Shown: positions 26,834 to 36,971 of the stretch, piece by piece | How the letters are laid out: every line of letters starts with the position of its first letter | How positions within the stretch are numbered: position 1 is the stretch's first letter | Source: Puia dinghuensis | GTDB lineage: Bacteria; Bacteroidota; Bacteroidia; Chitinophagales; Chitinophagaceae | Length of the DNA: 64,000 nt | NCBI RefSeq assembly: GCF_014642875.1 | Contig: NZ_BMJC01000003.1 | Coordinates: 310,001-374,000, forward strand | Direction of reading: 5' to 3' | Translations under genes and position numbers: made by a program | The notes under the pieces: generated by a model | The model's input: the letters and a program-made list of their open reading frames with translations, nothing else | What the model was told of the DNA's origin: nothing | The model's database searches: none

Positions 26834-27919
26834 TTATTTGAGGGAATAGGCGTAGTTGCCCGCTCCCTGGCTAAGATCAAGCGTTACTGTAAAGGTACCC
26901 GCTTTTGTGGAAGTGATATTGCCCGAGGTGTTGCCCAGCAACAGGTTGCCTTTGGCGTCGAGGCCATATTGATTGTTCCAGTCGGAATTGCTGACGAATT
27001 TGAAGGTGCCGCCGGCCGCCATGGTGACACCGGTGGCGGTCCAGACGTTGGTGCTGGTGTTGAAGGTCATGGGCGTGGCCGTCGTGCTCCAGTTGTTGAA
27101 GGCTCCCGCAATATACCAGGAGGTAGGCGTATAGCTGATGGTAAGCGCGTTGACGTCGGCTACAACCCTGGCGTAAGCCACCTGACCGAACCAGCAGTTG
27201 CCGGCGGAGCCGCTTCCGCTGATGGTCGTCTGCGATGTTCCCCATCCATAATTGGTGCCATTCCAGCTTAACTGGGTGCAGAGCTTGAAGTTGTTGCTGG
27301 CGTTGGGGAAGTTGATATATCCCTCATATACGCCATCGCTTTTCACGGACGCCAGGATCCAGCCCGGCTGGTCTTTCTGTGTCCATTGAGGGCTAAGGAA
27401 ATCTCCTGCGACATATAGTTTCGGGTAGATGAGGATCACCTTATAGGTAGTAACGGTGAGGCCTACGTCCGAAGTGAGGGAGGGGACGGTGGATTTGCTG
27501 CCGTTGCTTTGGTTAACATCGGCCTTCAGGCGAACGACGACGGGGCTGGCGACGCCGGGTGTAAGTCCCAGTTGGTTGCACAGCTTGTTAAAGTCGGTTC
27601 CCAGCCAGGACTTGTTGAGGCTATCCGTAGTGATAGTGGTTTTCAGCGCGTTGCCCCAGGCACTCGCGCCGCTGGTATCGGCGGGCTGATCGATGAGCAG
27701 CGTATACGTAACGGGTGTCGACACGTTGTAGTTGAGGGCCGGCCACTTGAAAACAGCCACTTCGACAGAGTCATTGGCCGAAGAGAGAACGATGGTGTTG
27801 TTGTTCACCGTGAACCCGCTGATGCCCGAGGGGGAGCTCAGGGTGGGTTGTGTAATATCTTTTTTGCAGCTCGCGGCCAGCATGAAAACCGCCAGGCATG
27901 CGATATATAGCTTTTTCAT
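26834..27919 (-). CDS. SusE/SusF-type surface glycan-binding lipoprotein
   Basis: 361 residues from the ATG at 27919, which gives a lipoprotein signal with Cys18 (FMLAASCKKD). The N-terminal Ig-like SusE domain contains VFKWPALNYNVSTPVTYTLL. Two beta-rich domains follow, of the kind that bind glycan in SusE/SusF (KLYVAGDFLSPQW and SWYIAGAFNNWSTTATPMTF). It sits between SusD and GH53 in the operon, with 1 base to SusD and 7 to GH53. Its likely role is to hold galactan chains at the surface. Confidence 0.88.
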   Translation of the reverse strand: MKKLYIACLAVFMLAASCKKDITQPTLSSPSGISGFTVNNNTIVLSSANDSVEVAVFKWPALNYNVSTPVTYTLLIDQPADTSGASAWGNALKTTITTDSLNKSWLGTDFNKLCNQLGLTPGVASPVVVRLKADVNQSNGSKSTVPSLTSDVGLTVTTYKVILIYPKLYVAGDFLSPQWTQKDQPGWILASVKSDGVYEGYINFPNASNNFKLCTQLSWNGTNYGWGTSQTTISGSGSAGNCWFGQVAYARVVADVNALTISYTPTSWYIAGAFNNWSTTATPMTFNTSTNVWTATGVTMAAGGTFKFVSNSDWNNQYGLDAKGNLLLGNTSGNITSTKAGTFTVTLDLSQGAGNYAYSLK

Positions 27920-27920
27920 A

Positions 27921-29522
27921 TTAGTATCCGGAGTTTTGTTGGAGATTAGGATTCGAAGACAGATCGGTACTCGGTATAGGAAAAATATTGTATTTATCAG
28001 CGACAGCAGTACCACCCTGCACCCCACCTTTCCAGGCCCACAGGTAAGCCGAAGTGGTAAACTTCCCGTACCGGATGAGATCGGTACGGCGGAAGGTTTC
28101 GTAATACAATTCGCGGCCGCGTTCGTTGAGGATATAGTCTGTAGTCAATTGCCCCGCGGTGATGTCCCCCGAGTGGTTGCCATAGGCGCGTTCGCGGATG
28201 GCATTGACATAATTGAGCGCTGTACCGGCATCACCGCCCGTGCCGCCGCGTAGTACCGATTCCGCGTAAATGAGATAGACTTCGGCGAGACGGAAGAGGG
28301 GGAAGTCGATGTCCGAGAAATTACCGGCAGGGTCCGCATGCGGCGCAGGACCACCGCTGCGGGTGACGTTGCGGTATTTGAAGGTGGAGAAGCCGGCCGT
28401 AGAAGTATAGAGATCGGTCATGTTGAGGGTCTGGCCGGTTTGCCAGAATTGGGCGCGGTGATCGGTGTTGCCGCTATAGTCGGGGAAGAGGGTAACGAGC
28501 TGTTGTGTCAGGCGCAGCCCGCTCCAGGAACCATTGGACCCGGAGATCTTGCCGGGGACACCTGCCGGTCCGTGAACGAGATAGGTCGTCCCACCGTAGT
28601 TCTGCGTATATGTTCCATCATAGTTGATGGTGAGGATAAACTCGTCGGTGTTGAGGTTGTTATCCGCCAGCATCAGTTGGGTATAGTCCGGGTGGAGGCT
28701 ATAGCCGGCGGTGATGACCTTGTTGCAATAGGTGATCGCATCGGTGTAGCGGGGCGTGCCGGTGTACACCTGCGCATTGAGATAAAGCCTTGCCAGCAAA
28801 GCCCAGGCCGCCGCCTGGTCGGCGCGACCGTATTCATTTTGCCGGGGAGCGATGAGCCCGCTGTCTGCGGCGCCTATCAATTCCGACTCGATATATTTAA
28901 AGAGATCGGCGCGGTTGATCTGTTTGGGGAGAGAGGACGCGATAGCAGTGTTCTCCGTGGCGAAAGGAACATTGCCGAAAAGGTCCATCAGCACCCAATA
29001 CTGGTAGGCGCGGAGGAAGCGGGCTTCGGCGCGGTAGTGGCGAACGGAATCCTTGGCCTGGCTGCTGAAGGGCTTGCTGCCGAGTGCGGATTCGGAAGAC
29101 TGCCGGATAAACTCGTTACAGAGCGTGATCTGGAAGAAGCTGCGATAGTAGAGTCCATCGATGATGGGGTTGATCGAAGACCAGCTCATCTCGTGAAGGC
29201 CCTGGATGCCGGCATCATTCTGCCAGGTCCAGGCGGCTTCGTCGGTTGTCAGCTCCTGGAGATTGAAATAAAGCCGGAGGAAATCGGAGTTACCTTCGTC
29301 GGCAATGATCTGCGGGGAGATGTCGGGGCTACCCGTGCCGCCCGCATTGCCCGTCAGGGCGAAGGCGGCATATACCTTGGCCAGACCTTCTTTGTAGCCG
29401 GCCGGCGTGCTATAAGCTTCGCCCGCTGTAATAGCATTTGTAGGGGTGCGAACGAGGTCTTTTGTACAGGCTGTCGCCAGGAGACAGAGACAGGCGGCGG
29501 CAGTGAATATCTTGTTGTTCAT
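27921..29522 (-). CDS. SusD/RagB-family glycan-binding lipoprotein (galactan locus)
   Basis: 533 residues from the ATG at 29522. Lipoprotein signal with Cys19 (LLATACTKD). The N-terminal SusD-like region has TPTNAITAGEAYSTPAGYKEGLAKVYAAFA. The RagB/SusD C-terminal region ends with the usual FPIPSTDLSSNPNLQQNSGY. It partners SusC and caps its barrel. It is 29 bases downstream of SusC and 1 base upstream of SusE. Confidence 0.95.
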   Translation of the reverse strand: MNNKIFTAAACLCLLATACTKDLVRTPTNAITAGEAYSTPAGYKEGLAKVYAAFALTGNAGGTGSPDISPQIIADEGNSDFLRLYFNLQELTTDEAAWTWQNDAGIQGLHEMSWSSINPIIDGLYYRSFFQITLCNEFIRQSSESALGSKPFSSQAKDSVRHYRAEARFLRAYQYWVLMDLFGNVPFATENTAIASSLPKQINRADLFKYIESELIGAADSGLIAPRQNEYGRADQAAAWALLARLYLNAQVYTGTPRYTDAITYCNKVITAGYSLHPDYTQLMLADNNLNTDEFILTINYDGTYTQNYGGTTYLVHGPAGVPGKISGSNGSWSGLRLTQQLVTLFPDYSGNTDHRAQFWQTGQTLNMTDLYTSTAGFSTFKYRNVTRSGGPAPHADPAGNFSDIDFPLFRLAEVYLIYAESVLRGGTGGDAGTALNYVNAIRERAYGNHSGDITAGQLTTDYILNERGRELYYETFRRTDLIRYGKFTTSAYLWAWKGGVQGGTAVADKYNIFPIPSTDLSSNPNLQQNSGY

Positions 29523-29551
29523 GATTTTCTTTTTTTGATGATGCTTACTTA

Positions 29552-32500
29552 TCAAAAGTCAAGGTTCAGGCCCAGGAAATACGTTCTCGGGCGGGGATAG
29601 AGGTTATTGTCGATACCGGGGTTGCCGAGGGTGTTGGTGCCGGCAGCAATCTCCGGATCGAGACCCGTGTATTTGGTAATAACGAATACATTCTGCACGC
29701 CCGCGTTGAGGCGGAGATTAGTATGCGTATGGTAGATAGTACCCACATTGTACCCGACATTGATATTGTCCATCCGCAGGAAAGAGGCGTTTTGGATGTA
29801 GTAATCGCTGAGCAGCTCCTGCGCGTTGCCGCCCTTGAAGTGCGTAGCCAGGTAATTGGAGGAAGCATTGTACAGCACGCTGTTGCCAAGAATCTGGTTG
29901 AGGGTGCCGGTCTGGCTAAAGATGTTGTTATAGTTGTAATTGCCCAGGGAAGCGCGGAGAACAAAGCCGGCGTTGAAGCGGCGGTAAGTAACGTTGGTGC
30001 TGAAACCTAAGAAGGCCTGGGGGTCGGCGGGTTTGCTCTTGTAGAGGTCTTGCTGGTTGATGATGCCATCGCCATTCTTATCCACAAAGACCCCTTCGAT
30101 GGGCTGACCGCTGGTATTGTATACTTGTCGATAGAGATAGAACGTGTTCTTGGTTCCGCCAACGGCATTGATGAGGGCGAACTGTCCACCGATGCCACCT
30201 GCGATGCTACCGTTCTGGAAGCCGATGAAGCTGGTGTCGTTGGGCACGAGGGTGAGCCGGGTGATCTTATTCTTATTATACGTAACGTTGAAGCCCACAT
30301 CCCAGGTGAGATCTTTTGTCCGGATGGGTTGGAGATTGATGTTGAACTCCACACCTTTGTTGTTCATCTCCCCTACGTTGGCCGTAATAAAGGCCGAGAA
30401 ATTACTGCCGGCGGGTTGGGGGATGTTAACGAGGAGATTGGTCGTTTTCTTATAGTAGAAGTCGACACTACCCGTGATGCGGCCATCGAGGAAGCCGTAA
30501 TCGAGGCCAAGGTTGGAGGTGGCGGTCTGTTCCCATTTTATGGAGGGGTTATACCCCCCGGGGCGATAGCCCTGGTAATAGGAATTGGCGAACTGATACG
30601 AAGCATTGGGGTTGCTCAACGTATACGTGGACATATAAAGATAGTTGTCGAAGCCATCCTGTTGGCCCGTGATGCCATAGCCGGCTCGCAGTTTCAGGTC
30701 GGATACGCCATCGACGTTGCGTAAGAAGGATTCCGATTTTATGCGCCAGGCCAGGGCGACGGAGGGGAAGTTTCCGTATTTATTAGTGGGGCCAAAGCGG
30801 GAGGAACCATCCCGGCGGATAGTGGCCGTCAGCAGGTACTTGTCTTCGAAGCTATAGTTGGCACGACCGAAATACGACAGCAGGGTATGTTCTGGTTTGT
30901 CGAAGGAGAAGGCAGGGTCGGAGTTAGGAACCTTGGCGCCGCTGGCATAGTAGCTGGGATAGTAGTAGATCTTGGACAGGTAATTATTATAGGAGTAGCC
31001 CGCCAGGACGTCAAAGTGGCTCTTCATCGCCTTGAGCTCTTTGGCATAGCTGAGATAGAATTCGAAGAGGGTGTTGGTGTTGGTTACCTTGTAAGGGTTG
31101 TTGCTGCCGCCAGTCCCGCCGGCAATGTAGGCCTCTGCTGCACTGTCGGGGATGAAGGTGCTACCCTTGCCGGTGGATATGTCATAGCCGGCATTGAGGT
31201 TGGCATGCAGCTCGGGTAGAAAGTGGAAGGAATAGTCCAGTTGGATATTGCCGATGCTGCGTTGAGGTGTGCCCTTATTGAAATGTTCTTCCAGCAGGCC
31301 CAGGGGATTGCGGCCGGCCAGATTGACGAGACCGGTGGCAGAGCTGGGGTCCAGCCATTCGTAATAGCCGCCGAAACGGTTGCTCTTGGTATAGACAGGT
31401 TGAGTAGGGTCGAAGCTTGTAGCGCCGCCGATGGCAGCCGTGTTGCCGAAGCGGGCGGTCTCGATGCTGCCCTGGAGATGCAGATCGACTTTAAGATGTT
31501 TGTCGAAAAGGACAGGATTGAGGTTAAGCGCAGCAGAGGTCCGTTGAAGATTATCCGTCTTTAATATACCATTCTGGTCCTGGTAACCAACCGAGAGGCG
31601 ATAGGGAAGGCCTTTGATCCCTCCGGTGACACTGACGTTATTGTTGGTGCCTACCCCATCCTGGTAGATCTGATCCTGCCAGTTAGTATTGGCGCCGCCC
31701 AGCATTGCTTTCTGGGCTGCGGTGCCGTTGGCGTTGACGACGGCGCGGAACTGGGCCGGGCTGAGGACGGATACTTCTTTTGGGAGGGTGGCGATGGAAT
31801 TAACAGAAGAAAGACTAACCTTGAGCGCGCCGCCCCGTCCCTTCTTTGTAGTAATAAGGATAACGCCGTTGGCGGCACGGGTGCCGTAGATGGCGGACGC
31901 GGAAGCGTCCTTGAGCACGGTGAAGGATTCGATATCATTGGGGTTGATAAAGCTCAGGGGGTTGGAAGCGCCGGCGATAGTACTCGTCTGACCGGCCAGG
32001 ACCTCGGTGGTCATGGGTACGCCATCGATGACAATCAGCGGGTCGTTGCTGGCGTTGAGGGAGGAGCCGCCGCGGATGCGGATGGTGCTGCCGGCGCCGG
32101 GCTGGCCGCTATTGGAGATGATCGAGACCCCGGGGAGCTTGCCGGCAATCATCTGTTCGGGAGTGGTGATGCTGCCTTTCTGGAAGTCCTTCTCGCTGAC
32201 AATGGCGACAGCACCGGTGAGGTCTTTTTTGCGGACGGTGCCGTATCCGATGACGACAACCTCATTGAGACTGGAAGTACCCGCGGTGAGCGCAATATTT
32301 ATAGGTCCGCCTTCGATGGGGCTTTCGAGGGTACCATAACCGATGAAGGAAAAAAGGAGGGTTTTGGTATTGGCGTCGACGGAGAGGCTATAGCTTCCAT
32401 CGCTACCGGTAACTACTCCATTTTTAGGGGAGCCTTTTGGCTGGACGGATACTCCGGCCAGGGGCGTGCCGTCTTTTGCATCCGTGACTTTCCCCGTAAT

Positions 32501-32584
32501 GGTCCTTTTTTGGGCGGAAAGTGCGGAGCCAAGGCACAGGAGGAAAAGAAGGATATGCATCCTTGCAAGCAATCGTTTATTCAT
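29552..32584 (-). CDS. SusC/RagA TonB-linked outer-membrane transporter (galactan locus)
   Basis: 1010 residues. Signal peptide (LLFLLCLGSALSAQ), CarboxypepD_reg-like domain (about 26-108), SusC signature LNEVVVIGYGTVRKKDLTGA, plug (about 115-230) and barrel. The plug contains GSSLNASNDPLIVIDGVP and ATRAANGVILITTKKG. It imports oligosaccharides with SusD, energised by TonB/ExbBD, which is not encoded here. It is the first gene of the operon and is divergent from the hybrid regulator, separated by about 167 bases. Confidence 0.95.
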   Translation of the reverse strand: MNKRLLARMHILLFLLCLGSALSAQKRTITGKVTDAKDGTPLAGVSVQPKGSPKNGVVTGSDGSYSLSVDANTKTLLFSFIGYGTLESPIEGGPINIALTAGTSSLNEVVVIGYGTVRKKDLTGAVAIVSEKDFQKGSITTPEQMIAGKLPGVSIISNSGQPGAGSTIRIRGGSSLNASNDPLIVIDGVPMTTEVLAGQTSTIAGASNPLSFINPNDIESFTVLKDASASAIYGTRAANGVILITTKKGRGGALKVSLSSVNSIATLPKEVSVLSPAQFRAVVNANGTAAQKAMLGGANTNWQDQIYQDGVGTNNNVSVTGGIKGLPYRLSVGYQDQNGILKTDNLQRTSAALNLNPVLFDKHLKVDLHLQGSIETARFGNTAAIGGATSFDPTQPVYTKSNRFGGYYEWLDPSSATGLVNLAGRNPLGLLEEHFNKGTPQRSIGNIQLDYSFHFLPELHANLNAGYDISTGKGSTFIPDSAAEAYIAGGTGGSNNPYKVTNTNTLFEFYLSYAKELKAMKSHFDVLAGYSYNNYLSKIYYYPSYYASGAKVPNSDPAFSFDKPEHTLLSYFGRANYSFEDKYLLTATIRRDGSSRFGPTNKYGNFPSVALAWRIKSESFLRNVDGVSDLKLRAGYGITGQQDGFDNYLYMSTYTLSNPNASYQFANSYYQGYRPGGYNPSIKWEQTATSNLGLDYGFLDGRITGSVDFYYKKTTNLLVNIPQPAGSNFSAFITANVGEMNNKGVEFNINLQPIRTKDLTWDVGFNVTYNKNKITRLTLVPNDTSFIGFQNGSIAGGIGGQFALINAVGGTKNTFYLYRQVYNTSGQPIEGVFVDKNGDGIINQQDLYKSKPADPQAFLGFSTNVTYRRFNAGFVLRASLGNYNYNNIFSQTGTLNQILGNSVLYNASSNYLATHFKGGNAQELLSDYYIQNASFLRMDNINVGYNVGTIYHTHTNLRLNAGVQNVFVITKYTGLDPEIAAGTNTLGNPGIDNNLYPRPRTYFLGLNLDF

Positions 32585-32723
32585 AACACAATTAATTTTT
32601 GAACTGAGGCAAGGTAGAATGGGGTGGGAAAAGCCTTTTGTTCTGGCAGGTATTTCTCTTGTTCTATCTGTTTATTTTGGGATTTACCAATTGATTTCCA
32701 ATAAAAAATTGCTCGGTTGACTT

Positions 32724-32731
32724 TAAATTTG
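32724..32731 (+). promoter_or_regulatory. Possible -7 box of the hybrid regulator
   Basis: TAAATTTG matches TAnnTTTG and lies 20 bases before the ATG at 32752. No TTG at the expected distance was found, so the -33 element is weak or activator-dependent. A TACCTTGC box on the minus strand (32609-32616) may serve SusC. Confidence 0.4.
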
Positions 32732-32751
32732 AATATAATTTATTGCCGGCC

Positions 32752-35700
32752 ATGCGAAAGGTTATAGTAATAATAGGAGTGTTGGTGGGCTTGGGTACCG
32801 CCCGGGCCCAGGGGCCGAAACTACGGTTCACCCACCTGTCGGGGGAGCAGGGTCTATCCAACAGCACCATCGAAGCCATCTACCAGGACAGTCAGGGATT
32901 TATCTGGATCGGCACCCGGGATGGGTTGAACCGCTATGACGGCCATGAGATGGTGGTATACCGCAACGACCCGGCGGACAGTAGCAGCATCAGCGACGGA
33001 TATATCCACTGCATCTATGAAGACCGGGATCACCAGTTGTGGATCGGAACAGTAACCGGACTCAACCGGTTTGACCGGGCGAAAGACCGGTTCACCCGCT
33101 GGAAACACCGGGATTCCGACAACGGCAGCCTGAGCAGCAGCAATATCACTTCCATCCTGGAGGACCATAATGGTCGCATGTGGGTGGCGACCTCCGGGGG
33201 TATGAATGAATTGGATAGAAAGACGGGCCGGTTCAGACATTTCCGGATGGGCGACGGCCCGGGGTCGTTGCGGGACGACCGGATCAACTGTCTGTTGGAA
33301 GACAAGACCGGAACTATTTGGGTTGGCACCCAGTCGGGGCTCGATCTTTTTCATCCCGGGACAGGGTTGTTCAGTGCAATAGATAATCCGGCCATCACCA
33401 ATGCCAGCGGCAATACTATCATCGCTATCCGGGAAGACCGCCAGGGGAATATCTGGCTGGGTACGGAGGATGACGGGCTATACCTGTTCGACCCCTTGCG
33501 CAAGTCGTTTACCCGGTATGGTCATTCCGACAAAGACCCTTCCAGTCTTGGCAACAATATGATCAAGTGTATGCTCACCGACCACAAGGGCCAGGTTTGG
33601 GCGGGTAGCATCAATGGGGGACTCAATCTTTTTCATGCGGCCGCAGGCAGCTTTTATCACTATACCTACGAACCCGGGAATGGCACGAGCTTGTCTCAGC
33701 GAACCATCTCTGCGCTTTTCGAAGACCGGCAGGGAAATCTTTGGGTCGGGACCCATCGCGGCGGGATCAATGTCTATTCTCCCGGACTCGAAAAATTCAA
33801 TCTATTCCGGCAGGAGCCCTCGCCCAACAGTCTTTCCTATAATGATGTGAAGACCTTTTGCGAAGATCGCAGCGGAAACGGAGACATCTGGGTCGGCACC
33901 GATGGGGGCGGGCTCGATCTCTTTTCACGACAGGAGCGCACCTTCCGGCATTACCGCAACGATCCTTTCAACGACCATAGCCTCGGCTCCAATGCCGTCC
34001 TCGATGTTTTCCACGACCGGGAAGGAGAACTATGGGTATCCACCTGGGGTGGCGGACTGAATCATTTCAATCGTCTGCAGGGGGATTTCACGCGGTATCT
34101 GAATAACCCGAATGATCCACATTCGATAACTTCCAATTTTGTACAGAAGACCTTCGAGGATTTTTCGGGGAATCTTTGGGTAGCCACTTATTATGGCGGG
34201 CTGAACATCTTCGACCGGAAGAAACAGCAGTTTACCCGGCTCATCGATGATCCTACCGGCAAGACGAGTCTGACGGGGAAGGATATCGTTTCTCTGCTGG
34301 AAGATAAGGAAGGCCGGATATGGATCGGCACCGATGATGGCGGACTCAACTGCTGGCACGAGAATACCCGGCATTTTACGCACTATTTTGACAAGGAAGA
34401 GAAGATGCCCGATCTGCGGGTATTGTTCTGTGATAGCCGGGGCCGGCTTTGGGTGGGGCAGAAGGGACTGTACCTGCTCGACGCGGCCCGGGATAGCTTT
34501 CGCCTCTATACGAACCGGGCCGGACTCGGAAGCGAGTTTATCAAGGGCATCGCGGAGGATGGACAAGGCAACTTGTGGATCGCCACTTCCAACGGCCTTA
34601 CCCAGTTCAACCCCGAGACACAGGCGGTCAAGAAATATAACACCGGGGATGGATTGCAGGACCTCGAATTCGAAGCCAATGCCTTTTTAAAGACAAAGGA
34701 TGGCGAACTGTATTTTGGCGGCATCAACGGTTTCAACAGCTTCTATCCCGGCGCTATCATGCCCAACGCTTTTGTGCCGCCGGTGTATATCACCGGTTTC
34801 CAGCTGTCTAACCGGAAGATCGGCGTCGGTGAAGGGTCGCCGTTGTCGCAGGATATCAGCGAGACGAAGGAAATGCGGCTTTCCTACCGGCAGTCCACCT
34901 TTTCTTTTACGTTCTCGGCGCTGAACTATACCACGCCGGAGAACAACCAATATGCTTATAAAATGGAGGGGCTGGATACCGCCTGGAATTATGTCGGCAA
35001 GGAGAACAAGGCGGTATATACCAATCTTAGTCCGGGGGATTATGTTTTCCGGGTGAAGGCATCCAATAACGATGGGGTGTGGAATGAGGAAGGAGCAGCG
35101 ATCAGGGTCATCATTACCCCACCCTTCTGGCGGACCAGCTGGTTCATCTCTCTGCTGGTGGTGCTGGGGATGGCGGGGTTGTATATGTTGTATAAGTTCA
35201 GGACCCGGCTGAAGATGCGGGAGCTGGAAGAGAAGAAGCGGGAGGAGATGCGCCAGGTGCAATTGCAATTCTTTACAAATGTCTCGCATGAGTTTCGTAC
35301 GCCGTTGTCGCTTATCCTGGGGCCGCTGGAGAAGATGATGAAGGAATACAACTCACCCGTGCTCAACCGGTATTTCCAGAATATGCACCGGAATGCGCAG
35401 CGCCTGCTTAGTCTTATCCATGAATTGATGGATTTTGGGAAGCTGGAGAGCGGTTCTTTGCGGCTTTGTGTGCAGGCAGGGAATCTCAACGGTTTTATGG
35501 AGGAATTGGCGGAGGAGTTCAGGGACTGGGCGGTGCAGAAGGAGATCGATTTTTCGCTGGACGGCGATATGAAAGGTGAGATCTGGTTCGACCGGCAGGT
35601 GTTGGAGAAGATGGTGCTCAACTTACTGCAAAACTCCTTCAAATATACCAAAGCCGGGGGGCGGATCACGTTACAGGTGCTGCCCTCGCTGGATGGATTT

Positions 35701-36858
35701 GTCCCTTCTTATACCGGTGAGCTGGTGTTGAAGAATCCCTATCGGGGCAAACGGTACGCCTATATCCGGGTGGCGGATTCCGGCATTGGCATCTCGGCGG
35801 GTAGTATTCACCACTTATTCGAGCGGTATTACCGCATTACGGAATCCCATCTCGGGTCAGGGGTCGGGCTTGCCTTCGTCAAGAGTCTTGCGCTTTTGCA
35901 TAAGGGTGATATTTATGTGTACAGCGAGCGGCTGAAGGGGACGGAGATCATCATCGGCATCCCGGTAGACGAGAACGATTATGGTGCTGAAGAAAAGCGG
36001 GCTATGCATGTGGAAGGCGGAGTACGCCTGGAGAGCTTTCCAAACAAGGTCGCGGCAGAGCACATGCCTGCATTGGAGCCGAAAAGCGGATTTCCGCCCG
36101 TGGAGACCCTATTGCTGGTGGAGGATAATGACGAGCTGCGGCATTTCCTTAAAGACTGCCTGAGTCCTTATTACCAGGTGATGGAGGCTGCAGATGGACA
36201 GGAAGGGCTGGCCAAGGCGCGGGAGATAGCGCCGGGGATGATCATCAGCGATGTGATCATGCCGGGGATGAATGGGTTTGAATTTTGCCGGGCCGTGAAG
36301 CAGGACATCGACACCTGTCATATTCCTTTCCTGATGCTGACGGCGAGGACCGCAGCGGCGGCGCAGCTGGAGGGGCTCGATGCCGGGGCGGATTATTATT
36401 TTGGCAAGCCGCTGAATATGGAGCTGCTTTTGCTGACGATACGCAACCGGTTTGATCTGGACCGGAAGCTGAAAGATCGTTATTCGCGGGATTCGCAGGT
36501 GGAGGCGATGGAGCTGGTTCATTCCGAGAAGGACAGGGAGTTTATGAAACGGTTGCTGGACATCATCGATTCGCAATTATCCAACCCGGATTTCGATATC
36601 GACTGGCTCTGCCAGGAGATGGGGATGAGCCGAACGAGGCTCTACCAGAAGATAAAAGGGATCAGCCAGCAGTCGATAGGCGATTTCATCCGCACGATCA
36701 GATTGAAGAAGGCGGTGCAGATCATGACGCATGAGGATGTGACGCTCACGGAGGTGATGATGCGCATCGGCATTCAGACACAGTCGTATTTTACAAAGGC
36801 TTTCAAGAAGGAGTTTGGGAAGACGCCGACGCAATTCATGCAGGAGCGGAGGAAGTAG
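32752..36858 (+). CDS. Hybrid two-component regulator (HTCS) of the galactan locus
   Basis: 1368 residues from the ATG at 32752; a TTG nine bases upstream is less likely. Order: signal peptide, two beta-propellers built of Reg_prop repeats (GLSNSTIEAIYQDSQGFIWIG, repeated about 14 times; residues 25-690), Y_Y_Y domain (about 700-790), membrane helix (797-817), HisKA with H846 in VSHEFRTPL, HATPase, receiver with D1167 in ISDVIMPGMNG, and an AraC-type HTH pair at the C-terminus (LCQEMGMSRTRLYQKI and QSYFTKAFKKEFG). It senses a breakdown product in the periplasm and activates the divergent SusC operon; that link is inference from position. Length and order match the HTCS family. Confidence 0.95.
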   Translation: MRKVIVIIGVLVGLGTARAQGPKLRFTHLSGEQGLSNSTIEAIYQDSQGFIWIGTRDGLNRYDGHEMVVYRNDPADSSSISDGYIHCIYEDRDHQLWIGTVTGLNRFDRAKDRFTRWKHRDSDNGSLSSSNITSILEDHNGRMWVATSGGMNELDRKTGRFRHFRMGDGPGSLRDDRINCLLEDKTGTIWVGTQSGLDLFHPGTGLFSAIDNPAITNASGNTIIAIREDRQGNIWLGTEDDGLYLFDPLRKSFTRYGHSDKDPSSLGNNMIKCMLTDHKGQVWAGSINGGLNLFHAAAGSFYHYTYEPGNGTSLSQRTISALFEDRQGNLWVGTHRGGINVYSPGLEKFNLFRQEPSPNSLSYNDVKTFCEDRSGNGDIWVGTDGGGLDLFSRQERTFRHYRNDPFNDHSLGSNAVLDVFHDREGELWVSTWGGGLNHFNRLQGDFTRYLNNPNDPHSITSNFVQKTFEDFSGNLWVATYYGGLNIFDRKKQQFTRLIDDPTGKTSLTGKDIVSLLEDKEGRIWIGTDDGGLNCWHENTRHFTHYFDKEEKMPDLRVLFCDSRGRLWVGQKGLYLLDAARDSFRLYTNRAGLGSEFIKGIAEDGQGNLWIATSNGLTQFNPETQAVKKYNTGDGLQDLEFEANAFLKTKDGELYFGGINGFNSFYPGAIMPNAFVPPVYITGFQLSNRKIGVGEGSPLSQDISETKEMRLSYRQSTFSFTFSALNYTTPENNQYAYKMEGLDTAWNYVGKENKAVYTNLSPGDYVFRVKASNNDGVWNEEGAAIRVIITPPFWRTSWFISLLVVLGMAGLYMLYKFRTRLKMRELEEKKREEMRQVQLQFFTNVSHEFRTPLSLILGPLEKMMKEYNSPVLNRYFQNMHRNAQRLLSLIHELMDFGKLESGSLRLCVQAGNLNGFMEELAEEFRDWAVQKEIDFSLDGDMKGEIWFDRQVLEKMVLNLLQNSFKYTKAGGRITLQVLPSLDGFVPSYTGELVLKNPYRGKRYAYIRVADSGIGISAGSIHHLFERYYRITESHLGSGVGLAFVKSLALLHKGDIYVYSERLKGTEIIIGIPVDENDYGAEEKRAMHVEGGVRLESFPNKVAAEHMPALEPKSGFPPVETLLLVEDNDELRHFLKDCLSPYYQVMEAADGQEGLAKAREIAPGMIISDVIMPGMNGFEFCRAVKQDIDTCHIPFLMLTARTAAAAQLEGLDAGADYYFGKPLNMELLLLTIRNRFDLDRKLKDRYSRDSQVEAMELVHSEKDREFMKRLLDIIDSQLSNPDFDIDWLCQEMGMSRTRLYQKIKGISQQSIGDFIRTIRLKKAVQIMTHEDVTLTEVMMRIGIQTQSYFTKAFKKEFGKTPTQFMQERRK

Positions 36859-36940
36859 GTTGGGGTAAGTGGGGATATCCTTTCGACTATCCACAACGGT
36901 GGGGAACTAAATTTCGGGGCATGCGCAATCTATGAATATA

Positions 36941-36960
36941 TTTAAGGACTTAACCTTAAA
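36941..36960 (+). promoter_or_regulatory. Inverted repeat upstream of the ParA gene
   Basis: TTTAAGG (36941-36947) and CCTTAAA (36954-36960) are perfect 7-base arms around ACTTAA, 11 bases before the ATG at 36972. Possible autoregulatory operator. It does not resemble the conserved chromosomal parS site. Confidence 0.4.
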
Positions 36961-36971
36961 AATTGTAGAAC

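Noticed and set aside
28338-29600. A 420-residue plus-strand frame across the SusD gene
   Set aside because: It is antisense to a complete SusD protein and has no recognisable motif.
36887-36895. CTATCCACA, close to the DnaA-box consensus TTATCCACA
   Set aside because: A single near-match without further boxes, an AT-rich unwinding region or a dnaA gene does not support a replication origin.
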